The notes: a model not told the origin generated them from the sequence alone. DNA of 64,000 nucleotides from Symsagittifera roscoffensis (GCF_963678635.1 NW_026971233.1:1-64000); one strand, 5' to 3'; numbered from the stretch's first letter, positions 19,318 through 30,222 are shown. Numbers and translations are program-made.

Positions 19318-19926
19318 TTAATTTTCAGTGTGGGTAAGTCCTACCGCCACTCCCCGGACAAAAATATCCATCGACGTCCCCTTCGATTGCATACCGGGTA
19401 TCAAGTCGAGGTTGGAAGCCGGAATGAGTAGTCGCTCCTCCTGGGCAGCCCAGGAAGGATCTTCTCGTTCGGTTTTCATGTATTTCATGCTTTCACGATC
19501 TACATCTTGAATCGTGACACTGGTCTCCTTTGGGTCCGTCGTCATTTCGTTCAGCCACTCCAAGACACGCAGATTCGTCAAGTCTTGTTCATATGACTGC
19601 TGTTGCTCGTCGTCGAGTTCTACTTCGGGTTTCGACCGGTCATCGACCCACTCATCGTCGTGATCATCGACTATGTCAATGTCCTTTGACACAGTTTTTT
19701 CTTCTAGACCCTCTACTTCTTCCCCTATCTTCTTTAGGTCTATCCTGTCTACTACAAAAACGTCGCCGTAAGGGTTATATCTTTTTCTGGGTCTTGTCCT
19801 GTCATTCTGTCGAGTCTGTATCGTGAACGGAAGATCCGGTTCCAAGTTCTTGGGAACCTCCCTTTTTTCAGGGTCTTGCCAGTCCTCTTCTGCGTTGGGT
19901 AAAGTTTCATCGTCAGCTTCAATCAC
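19318..19926 (-). CDS. Acidic C-terminal tail of Pol, copy B
   Basis: About 202 codons, very rich in Asp and Glu (IDIVDDHDDEWVDDRSKPE), with RKRYNPYGDVFVVDR near the start and PASNLDLIPGMQSKGTSMD near the end. It closes with a TAA after THTEN. It follows the integrase C-terminal domain in all copies and is probably the end of Pol. Function unknown; an acidic disordered tail could contact chromatin or nucleocapsid. The upstream frame (19927-20139) holds the rest of the integrase C-terminal domain with stops. Confidence 0.6.
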   Translation of the reverse strand: MIEADDETLPNAEEDWQDPEKREVPKNLEPDLPFTIQTRQNDRTRPRKRYNPYGDVFVVDRIDLKKIGEEVEGLEEKTVSKDIDIVDDHDDEWVDDRSKPEVELDDEQQQSYEQDLTNLRVLEWLNEMTTDPKETSVTIQDVDRESMKYMKTEREDPSWAAQEERLLIPASNLDLIPGMQSKGTSMDIFVRGVAVGLTHTEN

Positions 19927-20139
19927 CTCATTTGGGTCCAGGTCCAGTGGTGTACTTGTCCTTTCTCTATGATTTCATTTCCATCGTTCTTTTCCCTGGT
20001 GCCTTTCTCGTTGACCTCACAAGCAGGGTCCATCATTAGATAATCCCCCTCTTCCATGTCTGCAGCTATACACCAGTCTTCTGTCGATAGATTGCGTGGC
20101 TTAATGTTTTCGTAATGAGCGGCTAGGCCAGTACTCAGT

Positions 20140-21254
20140 CTATAGAAGCGTCCCTCCTGGTCCCCTCCACTGTATTAGGAGCTTTTTCGTTCCTTTCGGT
20201 GTTATGACGTTCTGAAATACCCATACGTAGTCCCCTACCGAATAAGCTTTTGCACCAGCTGCTTTCTTGTCAAATCCTTTCCTCTGCCTTGCCTCTGCCT
20301 GCTGAGTATTTCGTCTACATAAGTCGTTTAACTCCTGCTGACGTCTTATTAATTCCCTTACATAGACCTGTGGTGACGTCTTCTTACCTTCCCAATCTGG
20401 GTAGAAGAAAGTCAAGGGCAAAGTCTTCTCGTGCCCGGTTAGCATCATATGTGGACCAACTCCGGTTCTGGAATTTTGCGTGCTATTGTAAGCTCCCATC
20501 ACCTGTGGAAGATATCTGTCCCAATCGGTCATGTACCTGGAACAGTATACCCTCAGCATCGACACTAACGTTCTATTTCGCCTTTCCACTAAGCCGACCG
20601 TCGCATTAACTCTTTTGTAAGTTCTCCCACGAAAGCTGTTCCGTTATCCGATTGCAACGTCATCGGAAAACCATGTCTCGCTATCCATTTAATGATCAGG
20701 TGGTCGCACGTCTCTTCCGCTGAGGCAGTTATGCAGGGCACGGCTCCTGCATACTTCGTGAAGTGATCTATCATGACCAAGTCTTGATTATAACCACTGT
20801 CTGTCATGCATATCTTTTGGTGATCTATCTGCACCACAACGTTGAATTCAGACGACTCGATCGATTGTAAAGGAAATCGCGTTTTCCTTGGATCCTGGAC
20901 CTGTTGGCATGACAGACATGCTGTTACCCACTTCTCGCATGCCTTTTTCCTTCCAGGCCACTCAAAGCGCTTCAGGATCCTCTGATATACTTTGTCGATC
21001 CCCTGATGGCCCATCTGATCATGCGACCTGAACAATAGTTCTGTCTGATAGAGTTGCGGCAAAACTAATGCGTTATACTTGTATAGGACTTTGTCTTCAT
21101 CTATTCTCTTGCAAGCCACAATCCCGTCCTTGTTCAAGTATAACCTTCCCTCTTTCAGCAAAAAATACTGTCGCAGAATGCGGTAACTGTCTTCCTCGAG
21201 GTCTCCTTTGTCCGGAGAACCATTTTCGATCCACCTTTTCAGGTTGTTTGTCAT
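20140..21254 (-). pseudogene. Integrase, copy B, with an internal deletion
   Basis: Frame 20589-21254 contains the zinc-binding residues (HDQMGHQG, then ACLSCQQ) and the first two catalytic Asp residues (VQIDHQKI, LQSDNGTAF). Frame 20140-20589 continues with the region around the catalytic Glu (MERRNRTLV) and KLLIQWRGPG of the C-terminal GPY/F-like fold. Compared with copy C, about 17 residues before the Glu (the AHSTTYHPQTN part) are missing, and the frames are shifted. Inactive, but clearly a gypsy DDE integrase. Confidence 0.85.
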
Positions 21255-21284
21255 GCGGTCATTTCTATGCGCTCTTAGTAGATC

Positions 21285-21497
21285 CTAGAGTCTGTATCTC
21301 GCCTTGAAGTACGCCTTCATGACCCTCATCTGACTATTCAGCTCATTGGGCTGATGTGTATCTTCTTCCATCTTAACGCACCAAATCTTTGCCAATGGCT
21401 GTGTTTCCTGTTCGAATGGCTGAAGATCAGTCCTGACTACCTCTTTTTGTGGCAGCAGACTCATCGAACGTTTCGCTACATCAGACTCCCCGGACAA
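21285..21497 (-). pseudogene. Pre-integrase segment, copy B
   Basis: 71 codons containing LLPQKEVVRTDLQPFEQETQ and LNSQMRVMKAYFKARYRL. It leads into the integrase frame after a stop and lacks the acidic stretch present in copies A and C, where a deletion joins the GESDV sequence directly to AKRSMSLL at about 21480. Confidence 0.6.
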
Positions 21498-21653
21498 ACT
21501 TCCTTATCCCGGGTGGTGATCTTGAGCTCGCCGGCTCTTCTCACCGTTCGTCTCCCCGGACAAACAACCCTGCACCAGCTTTCGTTCAACCTTTTCACCT
21601 TCTCTATCCTGATCCACAAAGGTAACGGTTTTCTTCTTATGCACACCGTTCCC

Positions 21654-22247
21654 CTATTCTTTCCGTCCGTAAGAAGTACTGGTCAAAACCTCGTGTGGTA
21701 TTGAGGATACTAGTTGCTGAACTATTGTCCTACAATCCGTCTCGTTCTCTTTGTGTTGTCGTCTGGACGGCATGATCTTCACCTTCTCACTGAATGTCAG
21801 TGATGCCATAGCTGCAGCCCACTCGGGGTCATCTCTGGTCACTTCTCTCTTTAACGATCCACACAGCATCCGCATCACTTGCGGTGTGACCTGCACCATT
21901 TTATCCAATAATGTGAGGCTGTTAATGTTCCTGCGAGAGACTTCCTTCTGGACCAGGTTCGAGCGCAGCAACAGATCCAAGGGTAACGGGTCCTTCTTGG
22001 ATAGGATCTTTATCTCGGCTTCTTTCTCTACAGGTAACTCAGGATGTCCTGGAATTGGATATCCAGACTTGTCCAACCATCTCGTTAAGGGAAGCGCTTC
22101 ATAAGTTTCTTTATCCAGAAACGAGAATCCTTCCTTTATTTCTGCCTGACTGGCCTGCTTCTGTTCCAGTCTCTCAAAGAACTCGGTTTTTTTGGTGAGG
22201 CTGTCAGCATTCTGGTGTTTGTCATGCATCCTGTGCTCGATTATCAT
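21654..22247 (-). CDS. Connector between RNase H and integrase, copy B
   Basis: 198 codons equivalent to 8141-8890 of copy A: HKDKHQNADSL-like end of RNase H, then EGFSFLDKETYEALPLTRWL, VQVTPQVMRMLCGSLKREV and KIMPSRRQHKENETDCRT. The frame is intact over this length. Family-specific, with no known motif. Confidence 0.6.
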   Translation of the reverse strand: MIIEHRMHDKHQNADSLTKKTEFFERLEQKQASQAEIKEGFSFLDKETYEALPLTRWLDKSGYPIPGHPELPVEKEAEIKILSKKDPLPLDLLLRSNLVQKEVSRRNINSLTLLDKMVQVTPQVMRMLCGSLKREVTRDDPEWAAAMASLTFSEKVKIMPSRRQHKENETDCRTIVQQLVSSIPHEVLTSTSYGRKE

Positions 22248-22690
22248 GTGTTAGCCATCTAATCTCGCTATCCACCTTCCTATATAACTCTGATCCATCG
22301 ATTATGTCTTTAACCAGGATAACACCTTGTTGTCCACGCGTAACTTAAAGGGAGCGCTACCCAAATATGCGCGGTACTTTTCCACAAATGTGACTACTGC
22401 AAACATTTCTGCTTTTGGTGCACCATATTTCATCTCAGTGTCACTTAACACCTTACTGCCATATGCAATGAGACGGAGAACGGTTCTCCCACTCCATTGG
22501 TGAGACGGAGAACGGTTCTCCCACTCCACAAGAATGGAGTGGGAGAACCGTTCTCCTGATGCAGTTTTACCGAGATGGCTACTACTGCTGCGTCTGTGTC
22601 AAGAACATACATGCCCTTTTCAGTAGGCATGCCTGGCACTGGCGCCTCGCACAATTCCCGCTTCATGTTATCAAAGGCCGTTTGAGCTTC
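22248..22690 (-). pseudogene. RNase H domain, copy B, disrupted by a local palindrome
   Basis: The N-terminal RNase H part (VLDTDAAVVAISVKLHQ) ends the RT frame, and the rest (LSDTEMKYGAPKAEMFAVV, LRVDNKVLSWLKT) lies in frame 22302-22529. Between them a 31-bp direct duplication and a 22-bp perfect inverted repeat of the GRTVL-coding segment have been inserted at 22470-22556. This puts the two halves out of register. Confidence 0.75.
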
Positions 22691-23896
22691 ATCGCTCCAT
22701 TCGAGCTTTTTCCCTTTGTTGCGGATCAGCTTCTGCATCGGATACACCTTGTCTGCATATCCTTTTATGAACTCACGGTAAAAGTTGGCAAACCCTAGGA
22801 AGCTCATGAGCTGTGTGTCCGTTCTGGGAGCCTTCCATGTCAACACAGCTTCTACTGCTTCCGTGTCCGACCTCACACTATGCCTGTCCACCATTCTTCC
22901 CAGGTACTTGATTGATTCCCTAAGGATTTCACATTTCGAAGGTTTGCATTTCAAGCCTGGTCTTTTAATGCATCCAAAGACCTCATCAAGCCGACCAATG
23001 TGGTCTTCCAGGGTCGGTGTCGCTATGACTACGTCATCCACGTAACACATCACAAGATTCCCGTACTTCTTTGTCACTCTGGTCAAAGCCTGAGCCATCA
23101 GTCTTTGAAAAGTGGTCGTTGCGTTGCACAAGCCGAAGGGCCTCCTCTTCTACTGGTACAACCCAAACTCACACGCGAAACCGGTCTTTTCTCTATCCTT
23201 CTTCCGCAGAGAGACCTGCCAGAAGGCAGAACCCAAGTCCAATGTGGCGAAGAACTTGGCATCGCCAAGTTTGAGAGGCTCTCGTCTATTCGCGGTATCG
23301 GTTATGCATCTTTTTAGTGTTACCTTATTCAAGTAGCGAAAGTTGCAACAAAATCTAAGCTGCCCCCCTTTCTTTTTCGCCCTTACTACCACACGAGCCC
23401 ATGGCGATTTCGAGGGTTCTATCATATCGTATTCGAGCAACACTTCTATTTCCGCTCGGCACGCTTCTGATTTATGTGGCATCATTCGTCTTGCGCCTTC
23501 CCTATGGGGAACGGCGCCTTCCTCAAGTTCGATTTCGTGTTCGACGAAATTACAGCAACCGATATCCGCCTTATGTTTCGAAAATACATCCGCGTTCCGA
23601 TTTAAAACCTCCCGTAGTGATTCAAAATTTCCCTCGCATGTTTTCCCTCTTAAGTGTTCTATCTCTGGCAAAACCAGTTTGTCAGACTCTAGTTCATATG
23701 ACGAGGGGCGTTCCGGAAAATTCGAGCAGCTCGATAAGCCGTCATCCGTGTCGGACTTCATTGAAAACAATTTATGAATAGATTTTAATTCATTATTCCT
23801 CTTTAAAAATTTATCTTTTTTGGCATGACAAGGACAGTCTTTCACACTATGTTTCTTCAAGTTTTGTGTCTCCTCATAGTCGGTCTTCACCGGCAA
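22691..23896 (-). pseudogene. Reverse transcriptase, copy B, one frameshift
   Basis: Frame 23150-23896 holds the linker from the protease, the fingers (ACRAEIEVLLEYDMIEPSK), and the first catalytic Asp in ATLDLGSAFWQVSLRK. After a stop and frame change at about 23135-23150 in the KRMPFGLC-equivalent region, frame 22445-23131 holds CYVDDVVIATPTLEDHI (YVDD at 23033-23044) and the thumb (LGFANFYREFIKGYADK). Palm catalytic residues are all present, making this one of the better preserved RTs here apart from the break. Confidence 0.85.
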
Positions 23897-24131
23897 GGCG
23901 TAGCCAAGCTTCTTTCCACGCTGGATCGAAACCGTGGTTCCAATGTGTTCAATAACACACTGTCACACAGTCCGTTCCGCGTTACCGAGAAGCTCCGGCC
24001 TGAAATCACAGAACCATGACTATTTGGATTTGGTACTAAACAAACCTGCTTACTATCACTTAACGAATTCAATTTTCTCATTCTAAAAATTGCTACCACT
24101 GCTTGTCCCGGCTGTAGTTTTACTTTTTTGT

Positions 24132-24930
24132 CTAAAAAATTGGTACCTTGTTTTTGTCTGTTATTAGTCTATTAATTGGTATCTTAACAAACTTCCGATC
24201 CGGGTTCCTAATGCTTATTAGACCGTTGTTCAAGTCAATCATCACGTCAAAATTCCTGACAAAATCTCTGAAATCTCTGCCTAAAATGAATTGGTCGGCG
24301 TCGTCCAGATTCTCTACCACCAGGAAGTTTATCCAAAGATCCCGTCCTCCCATGTGGAGGACCGTTATTGGTGTTCTGCCGGCTACGTAAATTGCTCCTC
24401 GATTGGCTGCTGCCAGTCGGAGATTCGTCGGAGTTAGATTTTCCCTCGTGAAGCCCATTCTTGCCCAAGTCTTTATCGGCATCACACTCACTACCGCTCC
24501 TGTGCCCAGAAGCCCTGTGACTCTTTCCGTTGGTTTCGAGCAGATGTGCAGTCGCATCTGCTTCGTATCCAATGTGTACTGCGTCTTGCTCCATCCTGGC
24601 GTCATGGCCTATCCTGCGGACTTTGAGTTCTTCTTCTCCCAGATTGATCTGCCCTATATGGTCACTGTCTGTTGTCACATATGCCCTGGTGTAGATACTG
24701 ATTCCATCTACGTTCAGCATCACTTGCTACGGTTCATAGACTTCAAGGTAGCGCCCATGAAGCTTCTTTATGCCAGGGCCACCCTTTGTTAGTAGTGCTC
24801 GCACAGCTCTTGACTCAGCGCGTGGCTCCACCTGTCTCAGATTATCCGCATATGTGTCCAAATGCATCAAAGTGAACTCTGATGGTTCACTGAGATTTCT
24901 GATTACCTGTTGTCCTGCTACCGAGATTAT
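24132..24930 (-). pseudogene. Protease region, copy B, catalytic Asp lost
   Basis: The pre-protease and protease sequence is split between frames 24247-24723 and 24132-24605. The active-site motif reads LLGTGAVVSVMP, with Gly replacing the catalytic Asp of the DTG signature seen in copies A and C. A few residues before it (KKIGV-equivalent) are deleted. The FILGRD motif is followed by a four-codon duplication (FRDFVRNFD). Not an active peptidase. Confidence 0.75.
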
Positions 24931-24948
24931 TGACTGTATTTTGCCCCC

Positions 24949-26289
24949 TTAGGGCACCATGCCGAACCTCTGCCCGGAGATCACATTCATGCTCAAACTA
25001 CTCGGTGCCTTTGTTTCCTCGACTTCTGTTGCCTCGAAGATATTCAGCTTCTCCTGTAGTTTCTCATTTTCCATTTCGAGCTTCACTTTTTGCTCGATCT
25101 CTTTCGTTACCAGTTCCTGCTGCACTCTATTTAGAGCATCCTTCGCGGCTGCCCTATAATCAATCTTGAAGTCATCCAACGCAGTCACCGGTTCCGGTTC
25201 ACATTCCTCCTCTGTTACCGCTTGCATTTTCTTCGTTGCCAGCTCTAGCGGTTTTTCTTTCCTGCGCGCCTCCGCCTCACTCAATGGGCGAGCCTTGCTG
25301 GCTTTCACACCTGATAGAGCTTCCTCATGTATTGGATGCTTGATGTCTGCTACAGCATCCCAGAATTGCGGACAATCAGGTTTAAAATGACCTTCCAAGT
25401 TGCAAAAGAAACACCTCGGGCCGAATTTTGCAATTACTCCTCTCATGAAATCTTCATGATCGACTTCTGACGCATCTTCGTCCTCGAGGCTAAAGCCTTT
25501 TGCTTTCATGCCCTGTTTATCGGTTGGGCATGCTGACACATGATGGTCCGTCGAACTGCAATTTGCACAAGAGCGCCTCTTGTCCATATCGTCCCTCGGT
25601 TTATACCAGTTGTTCCCTTGGTTTGCTGGTCCGTTGTTAAAATTGCCATAATTGTTTTTGTAATATCCAGATCTCGATGGAGGCTTCATTAAAAGATATT
25701 CTTTTAACTTGAGCCTCAACTCCTCTGGTGTTGGCGCATTGGTTGATAGTGGTGTGTAATGCGTTGCTAACATTGTTCGAAGTTCATCCTTCTTCACACC
25801 ATCGATGAATTTTGAGGCTACCACCAGGTTCAACCTCCTGTTTGACTCGTCCGGTTGGCTACGCCTTCTAAGCATCTCCAAATCGTCTAGAAACGTGTCT
25901 ATCGTCTCATCGTCTCGTTGCCTCCTTTTCTCGAAGCGCATCATTTGTTGGTGTCCCTGCACCCCTGAGCCAAAACGATTTAACAAAATTTCAATGATTT
26001 TTTCAGCAGTATCCCGCTGATATTGCTTTTTAGCCATCACACAGTTTAGGGCTGTCCCTCCCAAGTTATTAGTGAGCGCTCTGCAATACTGCCTTTCTGA
26101 CATGTCTTCTTCCTCAAAATGCAGTTTCATCACCTCTATCCAGGTGTCAATGCAGCCATCAGATTTGTCCTTGTAGCATCTTGGTTTCTTAAAGACTCTT
26201 CTGGACTTTTCACTGCGTTCATTGGTTCTGGATAACCTCGTCAGGAATGTCTCCAAAGACCTGTTTAGGGGTTCAAAGGCTGTGGCCAT
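24949..26289 (-). CDS. Gag capsid and zinc-knuckle region, copy B (446 codons)
   Basis: Best preserved Gag of the family. It has the capsid region (CIDTWIEVMKLHFEEED, LGGTALNCVMAKKQYQRDT, DDLEMLRRRSQPDESNRR), a linker rich in Asn/Gly, and two zinc knuckles: CANCSSTDHHVSAC and CFFCNLEGHFKPDC. A charged helix follows and leads toward the protease, the frame ending at a TAG at 24951-24949. The architecture matches retrotransposon Gag proteins that form the virus-like particle and bind RNA. The first ATG (26289) is within Gag; the N-terminal half is in other frames upstream. Confidence 0.85.
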   Translation of the reverse strand: MATAFEPLNRSLETFLTRLSRTNERSEKSRRVFKKPRCYKDKSDGCIDTWIEVMKLHFEEEDMSERQYCRALTNNLGGTALNCVMAKKQYQRDTAEKIIEILLNRFGSGVQGHQQMMRFEKRRQRDDETIDTFLDDLEMLRRRSQPDESNRRLNLVVASKFIDGVKKDELRTMLATHYTPLSTNAPTPEELRLKLKEYLLMKPPSRSGYYKNNYGNFNNGPANQGNNWYKPRDDMDKRRSCANCSSTDHHVSACPTDKQGMKAKGFSLEDEDASEVDHEDFMRGVIAKFGPRCFFCNLEGHFKPDCPQFWDAVADIKHPIHEEALSGVKASKARPLSEAEARRKEKPLELATKKMQAVTEEECEPEPVTALDDFKIDYRAAAKDALNRVQQELVTKEIEQKVKLEMENEKLQEKLNIFEATEVEETKAPSSLSMNVISGQRFGMVP

Positions 26290-26343
26290 TGCCGTAGCTT
26301 CTCTTGAGTGCCCCGCCTGAGTATCATCGCCCCCTGATAAGTG

Positions 26344-27703
26344 TTATGTATTTGGTATATCCCTTATCCGAATCGCCGGGATTGTTTCCCCCTTCGCCCA
26401 CATGACTCCTCTCTGGGTTCGCATGTTTCCTGTCTTCTGTCTGTTGCCTGTTGAGTTTGATCTGCTGTTTGGGCCCCATGCTCTACTATCCCATGTGGCA
26501 TAGCCTGCTGAACTGCCTCTACCTCTAAAGGATCCATATGTCCTTATCCTATTCTGTTGGTCATTGAAAATCACCTTCGGTTCCCTGCTGGGACCCCCCG
26601 AATTCGGTTCCCCTTCTCTCGGTCCACTCCTGCTCATGATAGCCTGAGTTCGCCTCTCCATCATCGCATCTATCTTTGTGTCAAGAGTCCCAAGAGTCTA
26701 CTCTTGTTGAGTTTCCAACTTCTCTATGTAGTCTCTTAAGCGTAACTCTCTCTGTTCCGCTTCTCTTGTCATTCGCGACAAGTTCTTCGCTATGTGATCA
26801 TCCGTTCTTTCCTTCAAGCTTTTTTCGCTTCTACCAACTTCTTGTCTATTGCAGTTCATTTCTTCCCGCAGACTTTCCCTTTCAATGTGGACTGCTCTCT
26901 CTAGTTCACTCATTCTTATGGACATCTGTTCATTTTGTTCTCCTATACTGCCCACTATGTTGTTCAAGGCTTCTTCAATTGATGCTCCGTTATCCACTAA
27001 TGGCGTCACTAGTGGCGGTGTCACCCTGTCGATCCCAGGTTGTTTTGTGCTGTTCGAGATTCCCTGCCTCGACGTTTTTTCATTATCCACCTCTGGATCC
27101 GCCGATGCGTTGCTTAGCCCTATTTTTCTATTCTCCCCAGTTCGCGTTACCGAATTCGTCATTCTCACAAAGTCTCTTGACTGGCCTGATGTGTTTGTGG
27201 TTTTGCTTATTGTTCTCACTACAACAAATTTGTCCATGGTTCCAGTCTCTCTGTCGGTGTATGCCTCATTCTCCTGGGTCAAACTATTGATGCTGACTCG
27301 AGATCCAAAGTCAACTTGCTCATCATCGTCCTCTTCTTTTTTCTTCTTCCTCCTGGGATTCACCTTCATCTCTTGTACCCACTCCCATGGTGAATGGAAT
27401 GATGTTTCCGAAAGTGTTCTTCACTCTTTCTGAAAATGACGAGGACGTTGCCTGTTTCTCCGTCACGCCTGCCATCATGGTGTTGTCTGTGGGAGATCTT
27501 CTAGTTGCCAAAATTTCAATAGAGATGTCGGACAGTTCCGACATCTCCTCTCGGTCCAGTGTCCCGGTTGAAGTGGCCAAACCTTGGCCTTGTTCTACCG
27601 GAGTAGATTCACTCGCCATCTTTCTGTTTCCTCTCCCCTCCGGTTCATGTATTTCCCGGTTCTCATTCATGGCCTGGTCCGGATGGACCTCCACTTCTAG
27701 CAT
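26344..27703 (-). pseudogene. Gag N-terminal coiled-coil region, copy B
   Basis: ATG at 27703 is a plausible Gag start (LEVEVHPDQAMNENREIHE). Frame 27323-27703 changes to 26698-27369 within a Glu/Lys-rich repeat (EEEEKRRGR versus KKKKEEDDDEQ). It continues as a long coiled coil (IRMSELERAVHIERESLRE, ELRLRDYIEKLETQQE), ending at a TAG. Frame 26344-26664 adds MMERRTQAIM and an Arg/Gly region. One frameshift in an A-rich run and one stop separate the parts. Confidence 0.65.
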
Positions 27704-27905
27704 AGCTTTTCGCTCATCTGAGGACTTTTGACTCCTAGTGTGATCCGTTCCAGAAAAGGGTCGGTCAATGCTTTTCTTTGCTTTTCAGGTATTAATTTCC
27801 TGGAGCTATCACCTAGTTTAGGTATCCTTGACTTGTCTAGACTGATTTTCAATTTATCACCTCTTACTGCCTATACACTCAATCCGATTGCTAGTGTCCT
27901 TTCAG

Positions 27906-28620
27906 TTTGACTACTGATAATAATCACACAACAAAAAAAATTCCAAAAGTTTCTATTAAATAGTGACCACGAATCCTTGTATGTTATCTGTTATCACAGT
28001 ACGTCGTGTATACAATTTATTCATAATAATCGATTTTTAGTCGTAAGATGTGAATCTAGCACAGTATGATGATATCAGTCTATTTAAAAGATAGTGTTCT
28101 CACTACCCAATCAAGCACAAATACTATTGATTTGAAACCAAAAATGAAAAAAAAAAAAGAGAAATGAGAACAATTCTATGAAAAATGTATGTGTTTTGTA
28201 CTTTAGTCCGTCGCAAGGTAATAGTCGAAATTGGTTCTAAAGAAGGAGCTTTCCCTGCTTGGTGCTGCACCAAACAGACAAAATTTGAAGGCAGTAATTT
28301 TCTCAAGTTGGCGTCTATTGCACCCACCGGGTCCTGTGTTACCTATCTGCCTTCGGACTGCCCGAGCTAGACCTACTAAAATCCTCGGGGAAATCACTTT
28401 TCTCAAAAACGATTTGGATTTCAATCCACACCAATGAGTTTCACACTCTTGTTCAATATAGATTTTGTGTCGCGAATATCCGAGCTTAGACCTGTTTTGT
28501 TTTGGTTTGATTTTTTATTTAAGGCAAGTTACCAGTGCAGTCACTGGTTTCTAGCCTGTCTCTTAATAACCTAATAACTTTTACTATTTTCTTTTCTTTT
28601 GCTTCTTAAGTCTTGACAAA
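27906..28620. other. AT-rich spacer, no gene seen
   Basis: No LTR, tRNA or convincing ORF. If copy B still has its 5' LTR it should lie here, but I could not match it to any sequence on the far side of copy C. A stretch at 28200-28370 is more GC-balanced and open in several frames without recognisable domains. A seven-base-stem hairpin (ACCAGTG and CACTGGT, four-base loop) lies near 28530-28548. Confidence 0.4.
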
Positions 28621-28965
28621 ATAAACCCCCCCCCCCCCCGGATTGACAAAAATAGTACCCCCTCCGGATTGGCAAAAACAAGACCCCTCCGGATTGGCAA
28701 AAACGAGACCCCTCCGGGTTGACAAAAACAGAACCCCTTCCGGATTAGTAAAATTGGGACCTCTCCGGATTGGTAAAATTGGGACTCCTCCGGATTGGTA
28801 AAAATAAGATCCCTCCGGATTGGCAAAACCAAGACCCTTCCGGATTGGCAAAATAAGACTCTTCCGGATTGGCAAAAATAAGACCCCTCCGGATTGACAA
28901 AAACAAGACCCCTCCAGATTGCCAAAAACAGGAATCCTCCGGATTGGGACCCCTCCGGGTTTGTG
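28621..28965. repeat. CCTCCGGATTGGCAAAAA minisatellite
   Basis: About a dozen imperfect units of roughly 24-28 bp built on GACCCCTCCGGATTGGCAAA. The array begins with a run of 15 C residues (28626-28640), and neighbouring units share variants such as GTAAAATTGGGAC. Apparent long minus-strand frames here (repeats of NPEGS) are products of the repeat, not genes. Confidence 0.9.
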
Positions 28966-29693
28966 AAAATAGCTTCCCAGAGACATTCAGCCGGTACCCT
29001 TCCGGATACGTTATCCGATGCTAATATGCTGTTTGAACTAACAAGGAAGGGTGTTTCTTTTTCCCTAGAACCTTCCGGATTGAAGCTAAGCTTCTTATTG
29101 GACAATTCACCCTAACGGTGAAGGGTCTTTTCACCAGCCTAGTATCAACTTGACTAAGGTTTTCTCTTGCTCTTGGCCTTACCTTTTTGTCTAGAACAGC
29201 GTAAAATGCCTTATTCAACCGTTACTACACTTTGGTAGGGGTGTAAGGGCTTTCCAAAAAAAATTTAGATAAAACGTGAAGGGTCTACCTTCCCGAATTA
29301 GTGAATTTGCTAAAAACAATCTTAAAAAGTTTCACGCTTACTTTTTTGATTAACTGATGTTTCTGTGAGTAAGCTCAGCTAATTTATGATCTAATGGTAC
29401 CAAGATCAACTGGATTTGACCAGTAGTTCCTAAGTTATTAACCAAAACGTTTTTTTTTTAAATCGGAAAATTTTCTCTCTTATAGGTTCCGCCTAACTTT
29501 TTTTTGCAATTCTGTTCTTTTCGACCTAAAAATTAAGGATCTGAGCTCAAAATGCCTTTAATTTTCTAGTTCACTGCAAAAAAACGTGATCTAAAACGTT
29601 CTAGCTGAAAAAAATTGCCAAAAACTATGCTATTTGGACCCCTCCGGATTGATGAATCCAATAAATCAAACACGTTAAGTTCGATTTCTCTGT
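28966..29693. other. Spacer with scattered CCGGATT motifs, no gene seen
   Basis: Contains isolated copies of the minisatellite core (near 29000, 29090 and 29640) and a GTGAAGGGTC motif with CTTCCCGAA (29275-29300) that is echoed near 50225-50255. No coding sequence is supported. Confidence 0.45.
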
Positions 29694-30147
29694 AACCCGG
29701 AGGGTTATCGGCAAACGGTTTTTAAAACCTGTCGGTTCACAAGTGGACGTTGTCCGAACAACAGTTTTTACTGTCCTAACTCAAAAATTTCAAAAAAATT
29801 TCCTGTTTCATTTTGTTTCGTTTTTTCAAAAATCACGAAAATTCGGTTTTTGGTATCCAAATAGATATTTTTTGAAACGCAAAAAAGCGCTAAGTTTTTG
29901 AGTTACATCGTAACTGTGCTAGTATAATAGGTAGAACCGGTTGAGCTTAGTTCAGAAGTGGTTGGAACTATTTTGGTACCAAGAACTCGAATTTTCGCGA
30001 TTTTTGAGAAAACGGAACACTATAAAATCAAAAAAAAATTTTGAAAATTTTGAGTTAGGACGGTAAAAACAGATGTTCGGACAACGTCCACTAGTGAATC
30101 TACAGGTTTTAAGACTCGTTTACCGAAAGCCAACCCGGAGGGGTCCA
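29694..30147. repeat. Long inverted repeat (fold-back element)
   Basis: Imperfect arms of about 165 bp, 29694-29860 and 29970-30147, with a spacer of about 110 bp. The outer parts match best, for example AAGTGGACGTTGTCCGAACA against its inverse near 30080, and CCCGGAGGG at both ends. The ends carry the same CCGGAGGGG motif as the adjacent minisatellite. No protein is encoded, so it resembles a fold-back or MITE-like repeat lying directly against the truncated start of copy C. Confidence 0.75.
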
Positions 30148-30222
30148 GGTAGCACAGTTTTTTGAAAAAAAAATTTTCAACTAAAGCGTTTTAGATCGGG
30201 TTTTTTGCTTTGAACTATAAAA

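Larger units (their letters stand above)
18176..27905 (-). mobile_element. Gypsy-like retrotransposon copy B, 3' end cut by element E
   Basis: Minus-strand copy with gag, protease, RT, RNase H, connector, integrase, acidic tail and the start of the accessory ORF, which is interrupted by E at 18175/18176. The leader extends to about 27905, where similarity to copy A ends. Frameshifts and catalytic losses are present in most domains. No macro-domain segment lies between the acidic tail and the accessory ORF, unlike copy C. Confidence 0.85.

Noticed and set aside
28621-28965. CRISPR-like array
   Set aside because: Units lack constant-length unique spacers, the repeats are degenerate head-to-tail minisatellite units, and the context is an animal genome with retrotransposons.
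28584-29105. Long minus-strand ORFs with repeated NPEGS-type motifs
   Set aside because: They follow the minisatellite unit in two frames at once, so the apparent protein repeat is a by-product of tandem DNA repeats with a length divisible by three in places.
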